Notes: generated from the sequence alone by a model not told the origin. Numbered from the stretch's first letter, positions 41,083-50,409 are shown. The stretch: 64,000 nucleotides of DNA from Cupriavidus sp. D384 (GCF_001652915.1 NZ_BBQI01000092.1:1-64000), one strand, 5' to 3'. Numbers and translations are program-made.

Positions 41083-42618
41083 TCACTTTTTCTTGCCGCC
41101 GCCCAGCAGGCTGCCCAGCACGCCGCGAATCAGTTCTCGCCCGACCTGTGACCCCACCGTACGCGCCGCCGACTTCGCCACCGATTCCAGGATCGAGTCG
41201 CCGCGCCCGGTCTTGCCCGTGCCGCGCGTCAGCGAGCCCCAGACTTCGCCAACCCAGCCGCCCTCTTCCTGCGCTGGAGCGCCTGGCTGCGCGCCGGGCT
41301 TGGACGGGACCCTCGTATCGGCCGGCGCGCCGTTGGTGGTCTGCGCCACCCCGCCACGCAGCTTTTCGTAGGCCGACTCGCGGTCGATGGTCTGCTCGTA
41401 GGTGCCCGCCACCAGCGAACTGGCGATCAGCGCGCGTCGTTCGTCATCGGTGACCGGGCCGATCCGGCTGCCCGGCGCCAGCACCCAGGCGCGTTCGGTC
41501 ACGCCCGGCGTGCCCTTGGCATCCAGGCACGACACCAGCGCCTCGCCCACGCCCAGTTCGCCGACCACCTGCTCCAGGTCCAGCTTCGGATTGGCCCGCA
41601 TGGTCGTGGCCGCCACCTTGACGGCCTTCTGGTCGCGCGGCGTGAAGGCGCGCAGCGCGTGCTGCACGCGGTTGCCAAGCTGGCCCAGCACGGTGTCGGG
41701 GATATCCACGGGGTTCTGCGTCACGAAGTACACACCCACGCCCTTGGAACGCACCAGCCGCACCACCTGCTCGATCTTGTCCAGCAGTGCCTTGGGGGCG
41801 TCGTTGAACAGCAGGTGCGCCTCGTCGAAGAAGAACACGAGCTTGGGCTTGTCGAGATCGCCTGCCTCGGGCAGCTTTTCGAACAATTCCGATAGCAGCC
41901 AGAGCAGGAAGGTGGCATAGAGTCGCGGCGCGTTCATCAGCTTGTCGGCCGCCAGGATATTGACCACCCCCTGGCCCTTCTCGGTCTGGATGAAGTCGTC
42001 CAGGTTCAGCATCGGCTCGCCGAAGAACTTGTCGGCGCCCTGCGATTCCAGCGCCACCAGGCCGCGCTGGATGGCGCCGATCGACGCTGACGAGATATTG
42101 CCGTACTCGGTGGTGAACTGGCTCGCGTTGTCCCCCACGTACTGCAGCATCGCGCGCAGGTCCTTGGCATCGAGCAGCAGCAGGCCGCCGGCATCGGCAA
42201 TCCGGAACACCAGGTTCAGCACGCCCTGCTGGGTATCGTTCAGCTCCAGCATGCGCGACAGCAGCAGCGGGCCCATATGCGACACCGTGGCGCGCACCGG
42301 ATGGCCCTTTTCGCCAAAGACGTCCCAGAGCGTGGTCGGGCAGCTGCCCCAGACCGGCTCGGGCAGGCCGTGTTCCGCCAGGCGGGCCTTGAGCTTGTCC
42401 GACGGCTGGCCCGGCTGGGAAATGCCGGTCAAGTCACCTTTGACATCGGCCATGAACACCGGCACGCCCAGTCGCGAGAAGCCCTGGGCCAGCGTCTGCA
42501 GCGTGACGGTCTTGCCGGTACCGGTGGCGCCGGTGATCAGGCCGTGCCGGTTGCCCATCTCGGGCAGCAGCACCAGTTCGTGGTCGGCGTTCTTGGCGAT
42601 GAGGATGGGATCGGCCAT
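41083..42618 (-). CDS. HerA/DUF853 (YjgR-like) ATPase
   Basis: The 511-residue protein is a P-loop ATPase of the HerA-FtsK group. Walker A is GATGTGKT at 30-37 and Walker B is KLVFFFDEAHLLF. Sensor-like TQNPVDIPDTVLGQLGNRVQ follows. A low-complexity linker (residues about 430-460) and a glycine/lysine tail (GSLLGGGKKK) end it. Unlike the NurA-linked HerA, no nuclease gene adjoins it, so a DNA-repair role is not established. E. coli YjgR is the nearest named relative. Confidence 0.88.
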   Translation of the reverse strand: MADPILIAKNADHELVLLPEMGNRHGLITGATGTGKTVTLQTLAQGFSRLGVPVFMADVKGDLTGISQPGQPSDKLKARLAEHGLPEPVWGSCPTTLWDVFGEKGHPVRATVSHMGPLLLSRMLELNDTQQGVLNLVFRIADAGGLLLLDAKDLRAMLQYVGDNASQFTTEYGNISSASIGAIQRGLVALESQGADKFFGEPMLNLDDFIQTEKGQGVVNILAADKLMNAPRLYATFLLWLLSELFEKLPEAGDLDKPKLVFFFDEAHLLFNDAPKALLDKIEQVVRLVRSKGVGVYFVTQNPVDIPDTVLGQLGNRVQHALRAFTPRDQKAVKVAATTMRANPKLDLEQVVGELGVGEALVSCLDAKGTPGVTERAWVLAPGSRIGPVTDDERRALIASSLVAGTYEQTIDRESAYEKLRGGVAQTTNGAPADTRVPSKPGAQPGAPAQEEGGWVGEVWGSLTRGTGKTGRGDSILESVAKSAARTVGSQVGRELIRGVLGSLLGGGKKK

Positions 42619-42735
42619 GGCGGGGTCTCGTCAGTCGGCGGTCGGGGCAGGAAACAGGTGCAGATCAGGTGCGGATCGGGTGCGGGCGGGGCGAACAACC
42701 CATACATGGCACTGCGGGTCGGCAGGGGCGCGTGA

Positions 42736-42741
42736 TAAAAT
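42736..42741 (+). promoter_or_regulatory. yebC -10 element
   Basis: TAAAAT lies 160 bases before the yebC ATG, in the divergent gap with the HerA-like gene. The intervening leader contains no recognisable element. Confidence 0.35.
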
Positions 42742-42900
42742 CCTGCGCTGATTATAGCCAGCAGATTGGCACATCAATCACATGGCGTGGCCGCCGGATC
42801 GGCAGGATTCGTCCCAGAGACCCATCCGGAACCGGCCCCGCCGGCGCAATGCCGCCGGGTTCCAACACCACACGACACGTTTTCCGCTTCGGAGAGAAAC

Positions 42901-43626
42901 ATGGCCGGTCATTCCAAATGGGCCAACATCAAACACAAGAAAGCTGCCGCTGACGCCAAGCGCGGCAAGATCTGGACACGCCTGATCAAGGAAATCACCG
43001 TGGCCGCCAAGCTCGGCGGCGGTGACATCGATTCGAACCCGCGCCTGCGCCTGGCCATGGAAAAGGCCATGGACGCCAACATGCCCAAGGACAACATCCA
43101 GCGCGCGATCCAGCGTGGCGTGGGTGGCCTGGAAGGCGCCAATTACGAAGAAATCCGCTACGAGGGCTACGGCCTGGCCGGCGCCGCGATCATCGTCGAC
43201 TGCCTGACCGACAACCGCACCCGTACCGTGGCCGAAGTACGCCACGCGTTCTCGAAGCACGGCGGCAACATGGGCACCGAGGGTTCGGTGGCGTTCATGT
43301 TCACGCACTGCGGCCAGTTCCTGTTCTCGCCGGAAACGCCCGAGGACAAGCTGATGGATGCGGCGCTCGAAGCTGGCGCCGACGACGTGGCGACCAACGA
43401 CGACGGGTCGATCGAAGTCACCTGCCCGCCCAACGATTTCGGCGCGGTCAAGGCTGCGCTGGAAGCGGCCGGCTTCAAGGCCGAACTGGCCGACGTGGTG
43501 ATGAAGCCGCAGAACGAGATCAGCTTTACCGGCGACGACGCCGTCAAGATGCAGAAGCTGCTGGACGCGCTGGAAAACCTGGACGACGTACAGGAAGTCT
43601 TCACCAACGCGGTGATCGAGGAATAA
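42901..43626 (+). CDS. yebC: YebC/PmpR family protein (TACO1 family)
   Basis: The protein begins MAGHSKWANIKHKKAAADAK, the YebC signature, and continues with GKIWTRLIKEITVAAKLGGG. GGAGAG precedes the ATG; 241 residues is typical. Members act in translation of difficult proline stretches and some have been described as DNA-binding regulators. The sequence does not separate these roles. An in-frame ATG further upstream is rejected because the conserved start is at 42901. Confidence 0.95.
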   Translation: MAGHSKWANIKHKKAAADAKRGKIWTRLIKEITVAAKLGGGDIDSNPRLRLAMEKAMDANMPKDNIQRAIQRGVGGLEGANYEEIRYEGYGLAGAAIIVDCLTDNRTRTVAEVRHAFSKHGGNMGTEGSVAFMFTHCGQFLFSPETPEDKLMDAALEAGADDVATNDDGSIEVTCPPNDFGAVKAALEAAGFKAELADVVMKPQNEISFTGDDAVKMQKLLDALENLDDVQEVFTNAVIEE

Positions 43627-43647
43627 GTCCTCGCGCCGCGCCCCACG

Positions 43648-43683
43648 GCGGCAGCCCGGATCACGATCCAGCTGCCGCTTTTC
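43648..43683 (+). terminator. Probable terminator of yebC
   Basis: GCGGCAGC pairs with GCTGCCGC across a 15-base loop that can form an inner GGATC/GATCC pair, followed by four T residues. It lies before purD. Confidence 0.55.
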
Positions 43684-43711
43684 GCATGCGTTTCTTTTCT
43701 GGCAGTGGATC

Positions 43712-44980
43712 ATGAAAGTTTTGGTTGTCGGTTCCGGTGGGCGTGAGCACGCACTGGCCTGGAAATTGGCCCAGTCGCCCAAGGTGCAGGTCGTCTACGT
43801 GGCGCCGGGCAACGGCGGCACGGCGCTCGACAAGCGCCTGCAGAACGTGCCGCTGACCGATCCCGAAGTGCTGGCCGCCTTTGTGGAACGTGAAGGCGTG
43901 GCCTTCACCGTGGTGGGTCCCGAGGCGCCGCTGGCCGCCGGGATCGTCGACGTGTTCCGCGCCCGTGGCCTGCGCATCTTCGGCCCGACCAGGGCTGCCG
44001 CGCAGCTCGAGTCGTCGAAGGACTTCGCCAAGGCGTTCATGCATCGCCACGGCATCCCGACCGCCTTCTACAAGACGTTCTCGGACGCCGCCGGCGCCCA
44101 CGCCTATATCGACGCGCAGGGCGCGCCGATCGTGATCAAGGCCGACGGCCTGGCCGCAGGCAAGGGCGTGGTGGTGGCGATGACGCTGGAAGAAGCACAC
44201 GGCGCCGTGGACATGATGCTGGCCGACAACAAGCTTGGCGACGCCGGCGCCCGCGTGGTGATCGAGGAATTCCTGGAAGGCGAGGAAGCCAGCTTCATCG
44301 TCATGGTGGACGGCAAGAACGTGCTGGCCCTGGCGACCAGCCAGGACCACAAGCGCCTGCTGGACGCCGACGCCGGCCCCAACACGGGCGGCATGGGCGC
44401 CTATTCGCCGGCCCCGGTGGTGACGCCGGCCCTGCATGCGCGCGCGCTGCGCGAGATCATCCTGCCGACCGTGCGTGGCATGGAAAAAGACGGCATCCCG
44501 TTCACGGGCTTCCTGTACGCGGGCCTGATGATCGACAAGGACGGCAACCCGAAGACGCTGGAATTCAACTGCCGCATGGGCGATCCGGAAACGCAGCCGA
44601 TCATGGCGCGCCTGAAGACCGACCTGGTCGACGTGATGGAAGCCGCCGTCGACGGCAAGCTGGACCAGATCGAACTGGACTGGGACCGCCGCACCGCGCT
44701 GGGCGTGGTCATGGCCGCCTACGACTACCCGGAAAACCCGCGAAAGGGCGATGTCATCACCGGCATCCCCGCCGAGACCGACGATGCCGTGACGTTCCAC
44801 GCGGGCACCACGCTGCAGGACGGCACGCTGCGCACGTCCGGCGGCCGCGTGCTGTGCGTGGTCGGCCTGGCGGACACGGTCAAGGCCGCGCAGAAGAACG
44901 CCTACGCGGCCGTGGAGCAGATCCGTTTCGACGGCATGCAGTTCCGCACCGACATCGGCTACCGCGCCATCAAGCGCTGA
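43712..44980 (+). CDS. purD: Phosphoribosylamine-glycine ligase
   Basis: PurD joins glycine to phosphoribosylamine in purine synthesis. The N-terminal VLVVGSGGREHALAWKLA, the PEAPLAAG block and the ATP-grasp loop IKADGLAAGKGVVVA are intact. DHKRLLDADAGPNTGGMGAY and ETQPIMARLKTDL complete the family pattern. Length 422 aa is normal. It stands alone, not next to purH. Confidence 0.96.
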   Translation: MKVLVVGSGGREHALAWKLAQSPKVQVVYVAPGNGGTALDKRLQNVPLTDPEVLAAFVEREGVAFTVVGPEAPLAAGIVDVFRARGLRIFGPTRAAAQLESSKDFAKAFMHRHGIPTAFYKTFSDAAGAHAYIDAQGAPIVIKADGLAAGKGVVVAMTLEEAHGAVDMMLADNKLGDAGARVVIEEFLEGEEASFIVMVDGKNVLALATSQDHKRLLDADAGPNTGGMGAYSPAPVVTPALHARALREIILPTVRGMEKDGIPFTGFLYAGLMIDKDGNPKTLEFNCRMGDPETQPIMARLKTDLVDVMEAAVDGKLDQIELDWDRRTALGVVMAAYDYPENPRKGDVITGIPAETDDAVTFHAGTTLQDGTLRTSGGRVLCVVGLADTVKAAQKNAYAAVEQIRFDGMQFRTDIGYRAIKR

Positions 44981-45018
44981 TCCGGCCCAATATGGCCTGA
45001 CACGGCCGGCACCGCACC

Positions 45019-45047
45019 GATTCGCCCCGCACCCCGTGGGGCGAATC
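45019..45047. terminator. GC hairpin between purD and hemF
   Basis: GATTCGCCCC pairs perfectly with GGGGCGAATC around a nine-base loop. No T run follows, so it may only partly terminate purD transcripts. It lies directly upstream of the hemF -10 box. Confidence 0.4.
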
Positions 45048-45054
45048 CTGCCGG

Positions 45055-45060
45055 TACAAT
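45055..45060 (+). promoter_or_regulatory. hemF -10 element
   Basis: TACAATCG lies 68 bases before the hemF ATG. The -35 position falls in the hairpin loop and is not consensus. Confidence 0.4.
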
Positions 45061-45127
45061 CGTGACACCGCGATGACGGCCGGCACCGCCCGGCCGTCTT
45101 TGCACCGGCCACCCTCACCCGCCCATC

Positions 45128-46039
45128 ATGATCGATTCCCAGGCAGTCCGTGACTATCTGCTCGGCCTGCAAGACCGCATCACCGACGCCGTTGCCGCCA
45201 TCGACGGCCAGGCGTTCCTGACTGACAGCTGGGAGAAACCGCCCACCGAACGCCTGCGCGGCAGCGGCCGCACGCGCATCCTGGAGGGCGGTGCGGTGAT
45301 GGAACGGGCTGGCGTAGGCTTCTCGCACGTGCGCGGCGACACGCTGCCGCCGTCGGCCAGCGCCAACCGGCCCGAACTGGCCGGGCGCAGCTTCGAGGCC
45401 ATGGGGGTGTCGCTGGTGTTCCATCCGCGCAACCCGCATGTGCCCACCGTGCATATGAATGTGCGCTGCTTTATCGCCGTGAAGCCCGATGCCGAGCCGG
45501 TCTGGTGGTTTGGCGGCGGCATGGACCTGACGCCCTACTACGGCAACACCGACGACTGCGCGCACTTCCACCGCACCTGCAAGGCATCGCTGGCACCGTT
45601 CGGTGACGACCTGTACCCGCGCTTCAAGCAGTGGTGCGACGAATATTTCTTCCTGAAGCACCGGGGCGAGGCGCGCGGCATTGGCGGCATTTTCTTCGAC
45701 GATTTCGCCGCGCCGGGCTTCGACCAGAGCTTTGCGATGATGCGCTCGGTGGGCGATGCCTTCCTGGACGCCTACCTGCCGATCCTGAACGCGCGCAAGG
45801 ACACGCCCTATGGCGAACGCGAGCGCGACTTCCAGGCGTATCGCCGCGGCCGCTACGTCGAATTCAACCTGGTGTTCGATCGCGGCACGCTGTTCGGCCT
45901 GCAGTCGGGTGGCCGCGCGGAGTCGATCCTGATGTCGATGCCGCCGCAGGTGACCTGGCGCTACGACTGGCAGCCCGAACCGGGCACCCCGGAAGCGGCG
46001 CTCTATACCGATTTCCTGCCAGCGCGCGCGTGGGCCTGA
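45128..46039 (+). CDS. hemF: Oxygen-dependent coproporphyrinogen III oxidase
   Basis: HemF makes protoporphyrinogen IX using oxygen. Typical segments are GGGMDLTPYYG, DCAHFHRTCK, GIGGIFFDDF, YVEFNLVFDRGTLFGLQSGG and ESILMSMPPQVTWRYDWQPE. Length 303 aa is usual. With hemW elsewhere in the window this gives one aerobic heme step and one heme chaperone. nadD starts four bases after the stop, so the two are co-transcribed. Confidence 0.96.
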   Translation: MIDSQAVRDYLLGLQDRITDAVAAIDGQAFLTDSWEKPPTERLRGSGRTRILEGGAVMERAGVGFSHVRGDTLPPSASANRPELAGRSFEAMGVSLVFHPRNPHVPTVHMNVRCFIAVKPDAEPVWWFGGGMDLTPYYGNTDDCAHFHRTCKASLAPFGDDLYPRFKQWCDEYFFLKHRGEARGIGGIFFDDFAAPGFDQSFAMMRSVGDAFLDAYLPILNARKDTPYGERERDFQAYRRGRYVEFNLVFDRGTLFGLQSGGRAESILMSMPPQVTWRYDWQPEPGTPEAALYTDFLPARAWA

Positions 46040-46043
46040 ACCG

Positions 46044-46778
46044 ATGACCGAAGCCCCGCAAGCCTCCGTTCGCATTGACGACCCGCAGCGCCCGTACCGC
46101 CTGGGTATCCTGGGCGGCACTTTCGACCCGCCGCATCGCGGCCATGTCGCGCTGGCCCAGCTCTGTATCGACCACCTGGACCTGGACGAACTGGTCTGGA
46201 TCCCGACCGGCCATTCGTGGCAGAAAGGCGACCATGTGACCCCGGCCGCCGACCGCTTCGCGATGACCGAACTGGCCGCCGCGTCGCTGGTGCCGGGCCG
46301 CGCCAAGGTACGTGTAAGTCGCATGGAAGTGGACCGCGACGGCCCGAGCTATACCATCGACACCGTGCGTCACCTGCGCGACACATACGGCCCGCATACG
46401 TCGATGTCGTGGCTGATGGGCGCCGACCAGTTGCTGCGGCTGCACACATGGCACGGCTGGGAAGCGCTGTTCGAACAGGTGCACCTGTGCATCGCCACGC
46501 GGCCGGGCTTTCACCTGGACGAACTTGGCGGGCCGGTGCTTGCCGCGCTGCAGGAACGCCTTGCGGACACGCACCTGATACAATGCTCGCCCTCCGGACA
46601 TATGTGGATTGACCAGACGCTGGCCGTCGACCTGTCGTCCACCGGCCTGCGCGAGCACCTGGCCGAAGGCCTGTTGCCGGACCAGACGGATGACCGACTG
46701 CCAGCCGGCGTGGCACACTACATCGCGCGTCACGGGTTGTACCGACACCCCTCGCCCGACGCGCCCCTACCCGAATGA
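46044..46778 (+). CDS. nadD: Nicotinate-nucleotide adenylyltransferase
   Basis: NadD makes deamido-NAD from nicotinate mononucleotide and ATP. The nucleotidyltransferase core is GILGGTFDPPHRGHVALAQ with the HxGH motif. PSYTIDTVRHLRD and the ISSTxxR equivalent LSSTGLREHL follow. The 244-residue length includes about 20 extra N-terminal residues before the core. The final ATGA could couple it to rsfS. A TACAAT inside its coding sequence (46579) may be a promoter for rsfS-rlmH. Confidence 0.94.
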   Translation: MTEAPQASVRIDDPQRPYRLGILGGTFDPPHRGHVALAQLCIDHLDLDELVWIPTGHSWQKGDHVTPAADRFAMTELAAASLVPGRAKVRVSRMEVDRDGPSYTIDTVRHLRDTYGPHTSMSWLMGADQLLRLHTWHGWEALFEQVHLCIATRPGFHLDELGGPVLAALQERLADTHLIQCSPSGHMWIDQTLAVDLSSTGLREHLAEGLLPDQTDDRLPAGVAHYIARHGLYRHPSPDAPLPE

Positions 46779-46798
46779 AGCTGAACAAGAAAGACACC

Positions 46799-47530
46799 AT
46801 GGATATTCGTAAACTGCAGCGCGCGATCGTCGACGGGCTCGAGGATGTGAAGGCGCAGGACATCAAGGTGTTCGACACCACTCACCTGACCGAACTGTTC
46901 GACCGGGTGGTGATCGCCAGCGGCAATTCGAACCGCCAGACCAAGGCGCTGGCGGCGTCGGTACGGGAAACGGTCAAGGACGCCGGCGGCCATATCGTGG
47001 CCGTGGAAGGTCTGGAGACCGGCGAATGGGTGCTGGTGGACTGCGGCGACGCCGTGGTGCACATCCTGCAGCCCCAGTTGCGCCTGTACTACAACCTCGA
47101 GGAAATCTGGGGCGACAAGCCGGTTCGCGTGAAGCTGACCGCTGCCAAGGGCCTGGCCAAGGCCAGCGAGCCGATGGACGACGACGAGGATGCCGAGCCG
47201 GCACCGCGCGTGCGCCGTGCGTCGAACCTGCGCCCGGCGCTGGCCCGCCTGCCCGAAGGCATGAAGGAGCCGTCGCCGCCGATGGGCCACGAGGACACCG
47301 ATCCGGACGCCATCGCCACGATCCGCAAGCCGGTCCGCAAGACCAGCAGCACCGGCACGGCCGCCAAGGCTCCGGCGCGCAAGACGTCGACCGGCACCGC
47401 CGCGAAGACACCGGCGCGCAAGACGGCCGCCGGCACGGCCACCAAGGCCCCGGCACGCAAGACGGCCGCCACCAAGACCGCAGCTGCCAAGACCGCCGCG
47501 CCGCGCAAGCGCGCCACGCGCTCGGCCTGA
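46799..47530 (+). CDS. rsfS: Ribosome silencing factor RsfS with a histone H1-like C-terminal tail
   Basis: The core (residues 1-115) is normal RsfS: MDIRKLQRAIVDGLEDVKAQ, VVIASGNSNRQTKAL, GEWVLVDCGDAVVHI, YYNLEEIWGDKPV. It binds uL14 and blocks subunit joining during starvation. About 128 extra residues follow: an acidic linker and then a Lys/Ala/Thr/Pro-rich tail with three 13-residue-spaced units (TGTAAKAPARKT, TGTAAKTPARKT, AGTATKAPARKT) and a final KTAAPRKRATRSA. The tail should be disordered and strongly basic. ATG 46799 is preferred to 46775, which overlaps the nadD stop, because the family starts with MDIRKLQ. Confidence 0.93.
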   Translation: MDIRKLQRAIVDGLEDVKAQDIKVFDTTHLTELFDRVVIASGNSNRQTKALAASVRETVKDAGGHIVAVEGLETGEWVLVDCGDAVVHILQPQLRLYYNLEEIWGDKPVRVKLTAAKGLAKASEPMDDDEDAEPAPRVRRASNLRPALARLPEGMKEPSPPMGHEDTDPDAIATIRKPVRKTSSTGTAAKAPARKTSTGTAAKTPARKTAAGTATKAPARKTAATKTAAAKTAAPRKRATRSA

Positions 47531-47578
47531 GCGCGAGCGGTTGATCGGTCCTGAAGGGTTCACCACCGGGCATCGCAC

Positions 47579-48058
47579 ATGCAACTCGTGATCGTGGCCG
47601 TCGGCCACAAGATGCCCGCGTGGATCGAATCCGGCTTTGCCGAGTACACCAAGCGGATGCCGCCCGAACTGCGCATCGAGCTTCGCGAAGTCAAGCCGGA
47701 GGCGCGTTCGTCCAGCAACAATGCCGCCACGGTGATGCAGCGCGAAGCGGCGCGCATCGAGGCCGTGCTGGGTTCGCTGTCGAAGCAGTTGCGCATCGTC
47801 GCCCTCGACGAGCGCGGCAAGGACTGGACCACCGTGCAGCTGGCCGACCAGCTGACCGGCTGGCAGCGCGAAGGCGGCGACGTCGCCTTCCTGATCGGCG
47901 GCGCAGACGGACTCGATCCCGCGCTCAAGGCGCGCGCCCAGACACTGGTGCGCCTGTCCAGCCTGACCCTGCCGCACGGCATGGTGCGTGTGCTGCTGGC
48001 AGAACAGCTCTACCGGGCCTGGTCGGTCACGCAGAACCATCCGTACCATCGCGCCTGA
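47579..48058 (+). CDS. rlmH: 23S rRNA (pseudouridine1915-N3)-methyltransferase RlmH
   Basis: The SPOUT-fold enzyme methylates pseudouridine 1915 in helix 69. Conserved parts are MQLVIVAVGHKMPAWIESGF, LDERGKDWTT, the cofactor loop FLIGGADGLDP, and the C-terminal AEQLYRAWSVTQNHPYHRA. Length 159 aa is normal. It follows rsfS by 48 bases, the order found in most proteobacteria. Confidence 0.96.
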   Translation: MQLVIVAVGHKMPAWIESGFAEYTKRMPPELRIELREVKPEARSSSNNAATVMQREAARIEAVLGSLSKQLRIVALDERGKDWTTVQLADQLTGWQREGGDVAFLIGGADGLDPALKARAQTLVRLSSLTLPHGMVRVLLAEQLYRAWSVTQNHPYHRA

Positions 48059-48148
48059 ATATCGGCACCTGAATTTCGGCGACGGTGTTCTCCTGTCTCC
48101 CGCGCGCGGTAGCGGGGCGCAACAATTCCTCCGTCTCCGCCCACGAGT

Positions 48149-48154
48149 ACAATC
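48149..48154 (+). promoter_or_regulatory. maf -10 element
   Basis: TACAATCG lies 31 bases before the maf GTG start. No -35 of note is present. Confidence 0.4.
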
Positions 48155-48184
48155 GCCGCAATCCTGTTTTACGCGTCGAATCTC

Positions 48185-48787
48185 GTGAACGCCATCCTCT
48201 ACCTTGCCTCCCAAAGCCCGCGCCGCCGTGAGCTGCTGACCCAGCTTGGCGTGCAGTACGAACTGCTGCTGGCCGATGCCGGCGAAGACGCCGAGGCGCT
48301 CGAAGCCGTACAGCCCGGGGAGTCGCCCGACGCCTATGTGCAGCGCGTCTGCGCGCTCAAGGCCGACGCCGCACTGCAGCGCCGCGTGCGGCGCGGCCTG
48401 CCCGACGCGCCCGTCCTGACCTCCGATACCACCGTTTGCCGCGGCGGCGACATCCTCGGCAAGCCGGCCGACGCCGCCGATGCAGCGCGCATGCTGGCCA
48501 CGCTCTCTGGCACCACGCACCGCGTGCTGACGGCGGTGACCGTGGCGTCGGCGCTGGGCCAGCGCCATGCGCTGTCGATCTCCCACGTCACATTCCGCGC
48601 CATGAGCGCGGCCGAAATCGACCGCTACGTAGCCAGCGGCGAACCGCTCGGCAAGGCCGGCGCCTATGGCATCCAGGGGCGCGCGGCGGAGTTCGTGGAG
48701 CGGATCGACGGTAGCTATTCGGGTATCATGGGCCTGCCCTTGTTCGAGACGGCGGCGCTGCTGCGCGAGGCGGGTCTGCGCTTCTGA
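48185..48787 (+). CDS. maf: Maf-family nucleotide pyrophosphatase (YhdE-type)
   Basis: This nucleoside triphosphate pyrophosphatase is likely to act on dTTP/UTP or modified pyrimidine nucleotides. The N-terminal YLASQSPRRRELLTQLG, the catalytic DTTVCRGGDILGKP and GAYGIQGRAAEFVERIDGSYS are typical. The start is GTG at 48185. Of the two common Maf classes, the SQSPRRRELL and QGRAAEFV pattern favours the YhdE class. rng starts 101 bases downstream. Confidence 0.9.
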   Translation: MNAILYLASQSPRRRELLTQLGVQYELLLADAGEDAEALEAVQPGESPDAYVQRVCALKADAALQRRVRRGLPDAPVLTSDTTVCRGGDILGKPADAADAARMLATLSGTTHRVLTAVTVASALGQRHALSISHVTFRAMSAAEIDRYVASGEPLGKAGAYGIQGRAAEFVERIDGSYSGIMGLPLFETAALLREAGLRF

Positions 48788-48887
48788 CCCCGCCCCCTCC
48801 ACCGCATCCGACCAGGGCATGAAGGGGTCAGATGCCCGGTCTCCCCGGGCGACAACAACAAGCGCCGGCAGACCGGCGACGGCATCC

Positions 48888-50351
48888 ATGGCTATGACCG
48901 AAGACATCCTCGTCAATATCACGCCGCAAGAAACCCGCGTGGCCATCGTGCAGCAGGCGGCCGTGCAGGAACTGCACGTCGAACGCACGCTCACGCGCGG
49001 GCTGGTCGGCAACATCTACCTGGGCAAGGTCGTGCGCGTGCTGCCGGGCATGCAGTCGGCATTCATCGATGTGGGCCTGGAGCGCGCGGCGTTCCTGCAC
49101 GTGGCCGACATCTGGCATCCGCGCGACGGCGACAAGAACGGCCACCTGGCTATCGAGAAGACCCTGTTCGAGGGCCAGGCGCTGATGGTGCAGGTCATCA
49201 AGGACCCGATCGGCACCAAGGGCGCGCGGCTGTCCACGCAGGTCAGCATCGCGGGCCGCACGCTGGTGTACCTGCCGCAGGATCCGCATATCGGCATCTC
49301 GCAGCGTATTGAAGGCGAAGTCGACCGCGAGGCGCTGCGTTCGCGCGTGCAGGGCCTGGTGCCGGCCGACGAGCGCGGCGGGTTCATCGTGCGGACCATC
49401 GCCGAGGAAGCCAGCAACGAAGAGCTGAGCAACGACATCGCCTACCTGCGCAAGATCTGGGCGTCGATCCGGCTGAACGCCACCACGCTCCCGGCGCCGA
49501 GCCTGCTGTACCAGGACCTGAACCTGGCCCAGCGCGTGCTGCGTGACTTCATCAACGACGCCACGGGCGTGATCCAGGTGGACTCGCGCGAGAACTTCGT
49601 GAAGCTCGTGGAGTTCGCGCAGGAATACACGCCGGCGGTGCTGTCGCGCCTGTCGCACTACACCGGCGAGCGCCCGATCTTCGACCTGTTCAATATCGAC
49701 GCCGAGATCGAGAAGGCCCTGTCGCGCCGCGTGGACCTGAAGTCCGGCGGCTACCTGATGATCGACCAGACCGAGGCGATGACGACGATCGACGTCAACA
49801 CCGGCGGCTATGTCGGGGCGCGCAACTTCGACGACACGATCTTCAAGACCAATCTAGAAGCCGCACACACCATCGCGCGCCAGCTGCGCCTGCGCAACCT
49901 GGGCGGCATCATCATCATCGACTTCATCGACATGGAGAACCTGGAGCACCGCGACGCGGTGCTCTCGGAGCTGAAGCGCGCGCTGTCGCGCGACCGCACG
50001 CGCATCACCGTGAACGGGTTCTCGCAGCTGGGCCTGGTGGAGATGACGCGCAAACGCACGCGCGAATCACTGGCGCATGTGCTGTGCGAGCAATGCCCGG
50101 TCTGCACCGGCAAGGGCCAGGTCAAGACCGCGCGCACGGTCTGCTACGACGTGCTGCGCGAGATCATGCGCGAGTCGCGCCAGTTCAATCCCCGCGAATT
50201 CCGCATCCTGGCGTCGCAGGAAGTGATCGACCTGTTCCTCGAAGAGGAAAGCCAGCACATGGCCATGCTGGGCGACTTCATCGGCAAGCCGATTTCGCTG
50301 CAGGTGGAATCGACGTTCCACCAGGAACAGTACGACATCATCCTGATGTAA
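48888..50351 (+). CDS. rng: Ribonuclease G
   Basis: RNase G matures the 5' end of 16S rRNA and degrades some mRNAs. After MAMTEDILVNITPQETRVAI comes an S1 domain (GNIYLGKVVRVLPGMQSAFI, DVGLERAAFLHV). The catalytic block is TIDVNTGGYVGARNF with DFIDM, and the zinc-link CEQCPVCTGKGQV near residue 404 allows dimerisation. The long C-terminal scaffold of RNase E is absent, so this is RNase G. An ATG at 48894 is an alternative start. Confidence 0.95.
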   Translation: MAMTEDILVNITPQETRVAIVQQAAVQELHVERTLTRGLVGNIYLGKVVRVLPGMQSAFIDVGLERAAFLHVADIWHPRDGDKNGHLAIEKTLFEGQALMVQVIKDPIGTKGARLSTQVSIAGRTLVYLPQDPHIGISQRIEGEVDREALRSRVQGLVPADERGGFIVRTIAEEASNEELSNDIAYLRKIWASIRLNATTLPAPSLLYQDLNLAQRVLRDFINDATGVIQVDSRENFVKLVEFAQEYTPAVLSRLSHYTGERPIFDLFNIDAEIEKALSRRVDLKSGGYLMIDQTEAMTTIDVNTGGYVGARNFDDTIFKTNLEAAHTIARQLRLRNLGGIIIIDFIDMENLEHRDAVLSELKRALSRDRTRITVNGFSQLGLVEMTRKRTRESLAHVLCEQCPVCTGKGQVKTARTVCYDVLREIMRESRQFNPREFRILASQEVIDLFLEEESQHMAMLGDFIGKPISLQVESTFHQEQYDIILM

Positions 50352-50409
50352 GGCCGTCCCGACGGCTGTCCGCCCCGGCTGCCGCATTGCAGCAGCCGGT
50401 GGCAGCCAT

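Noticed and set aside
43661..46324. 887-codon leftward frame over purD and hemF
   Set aside because: Both + strand genes are unmistakable; the opposite frame is only free of stops because of codon bias.
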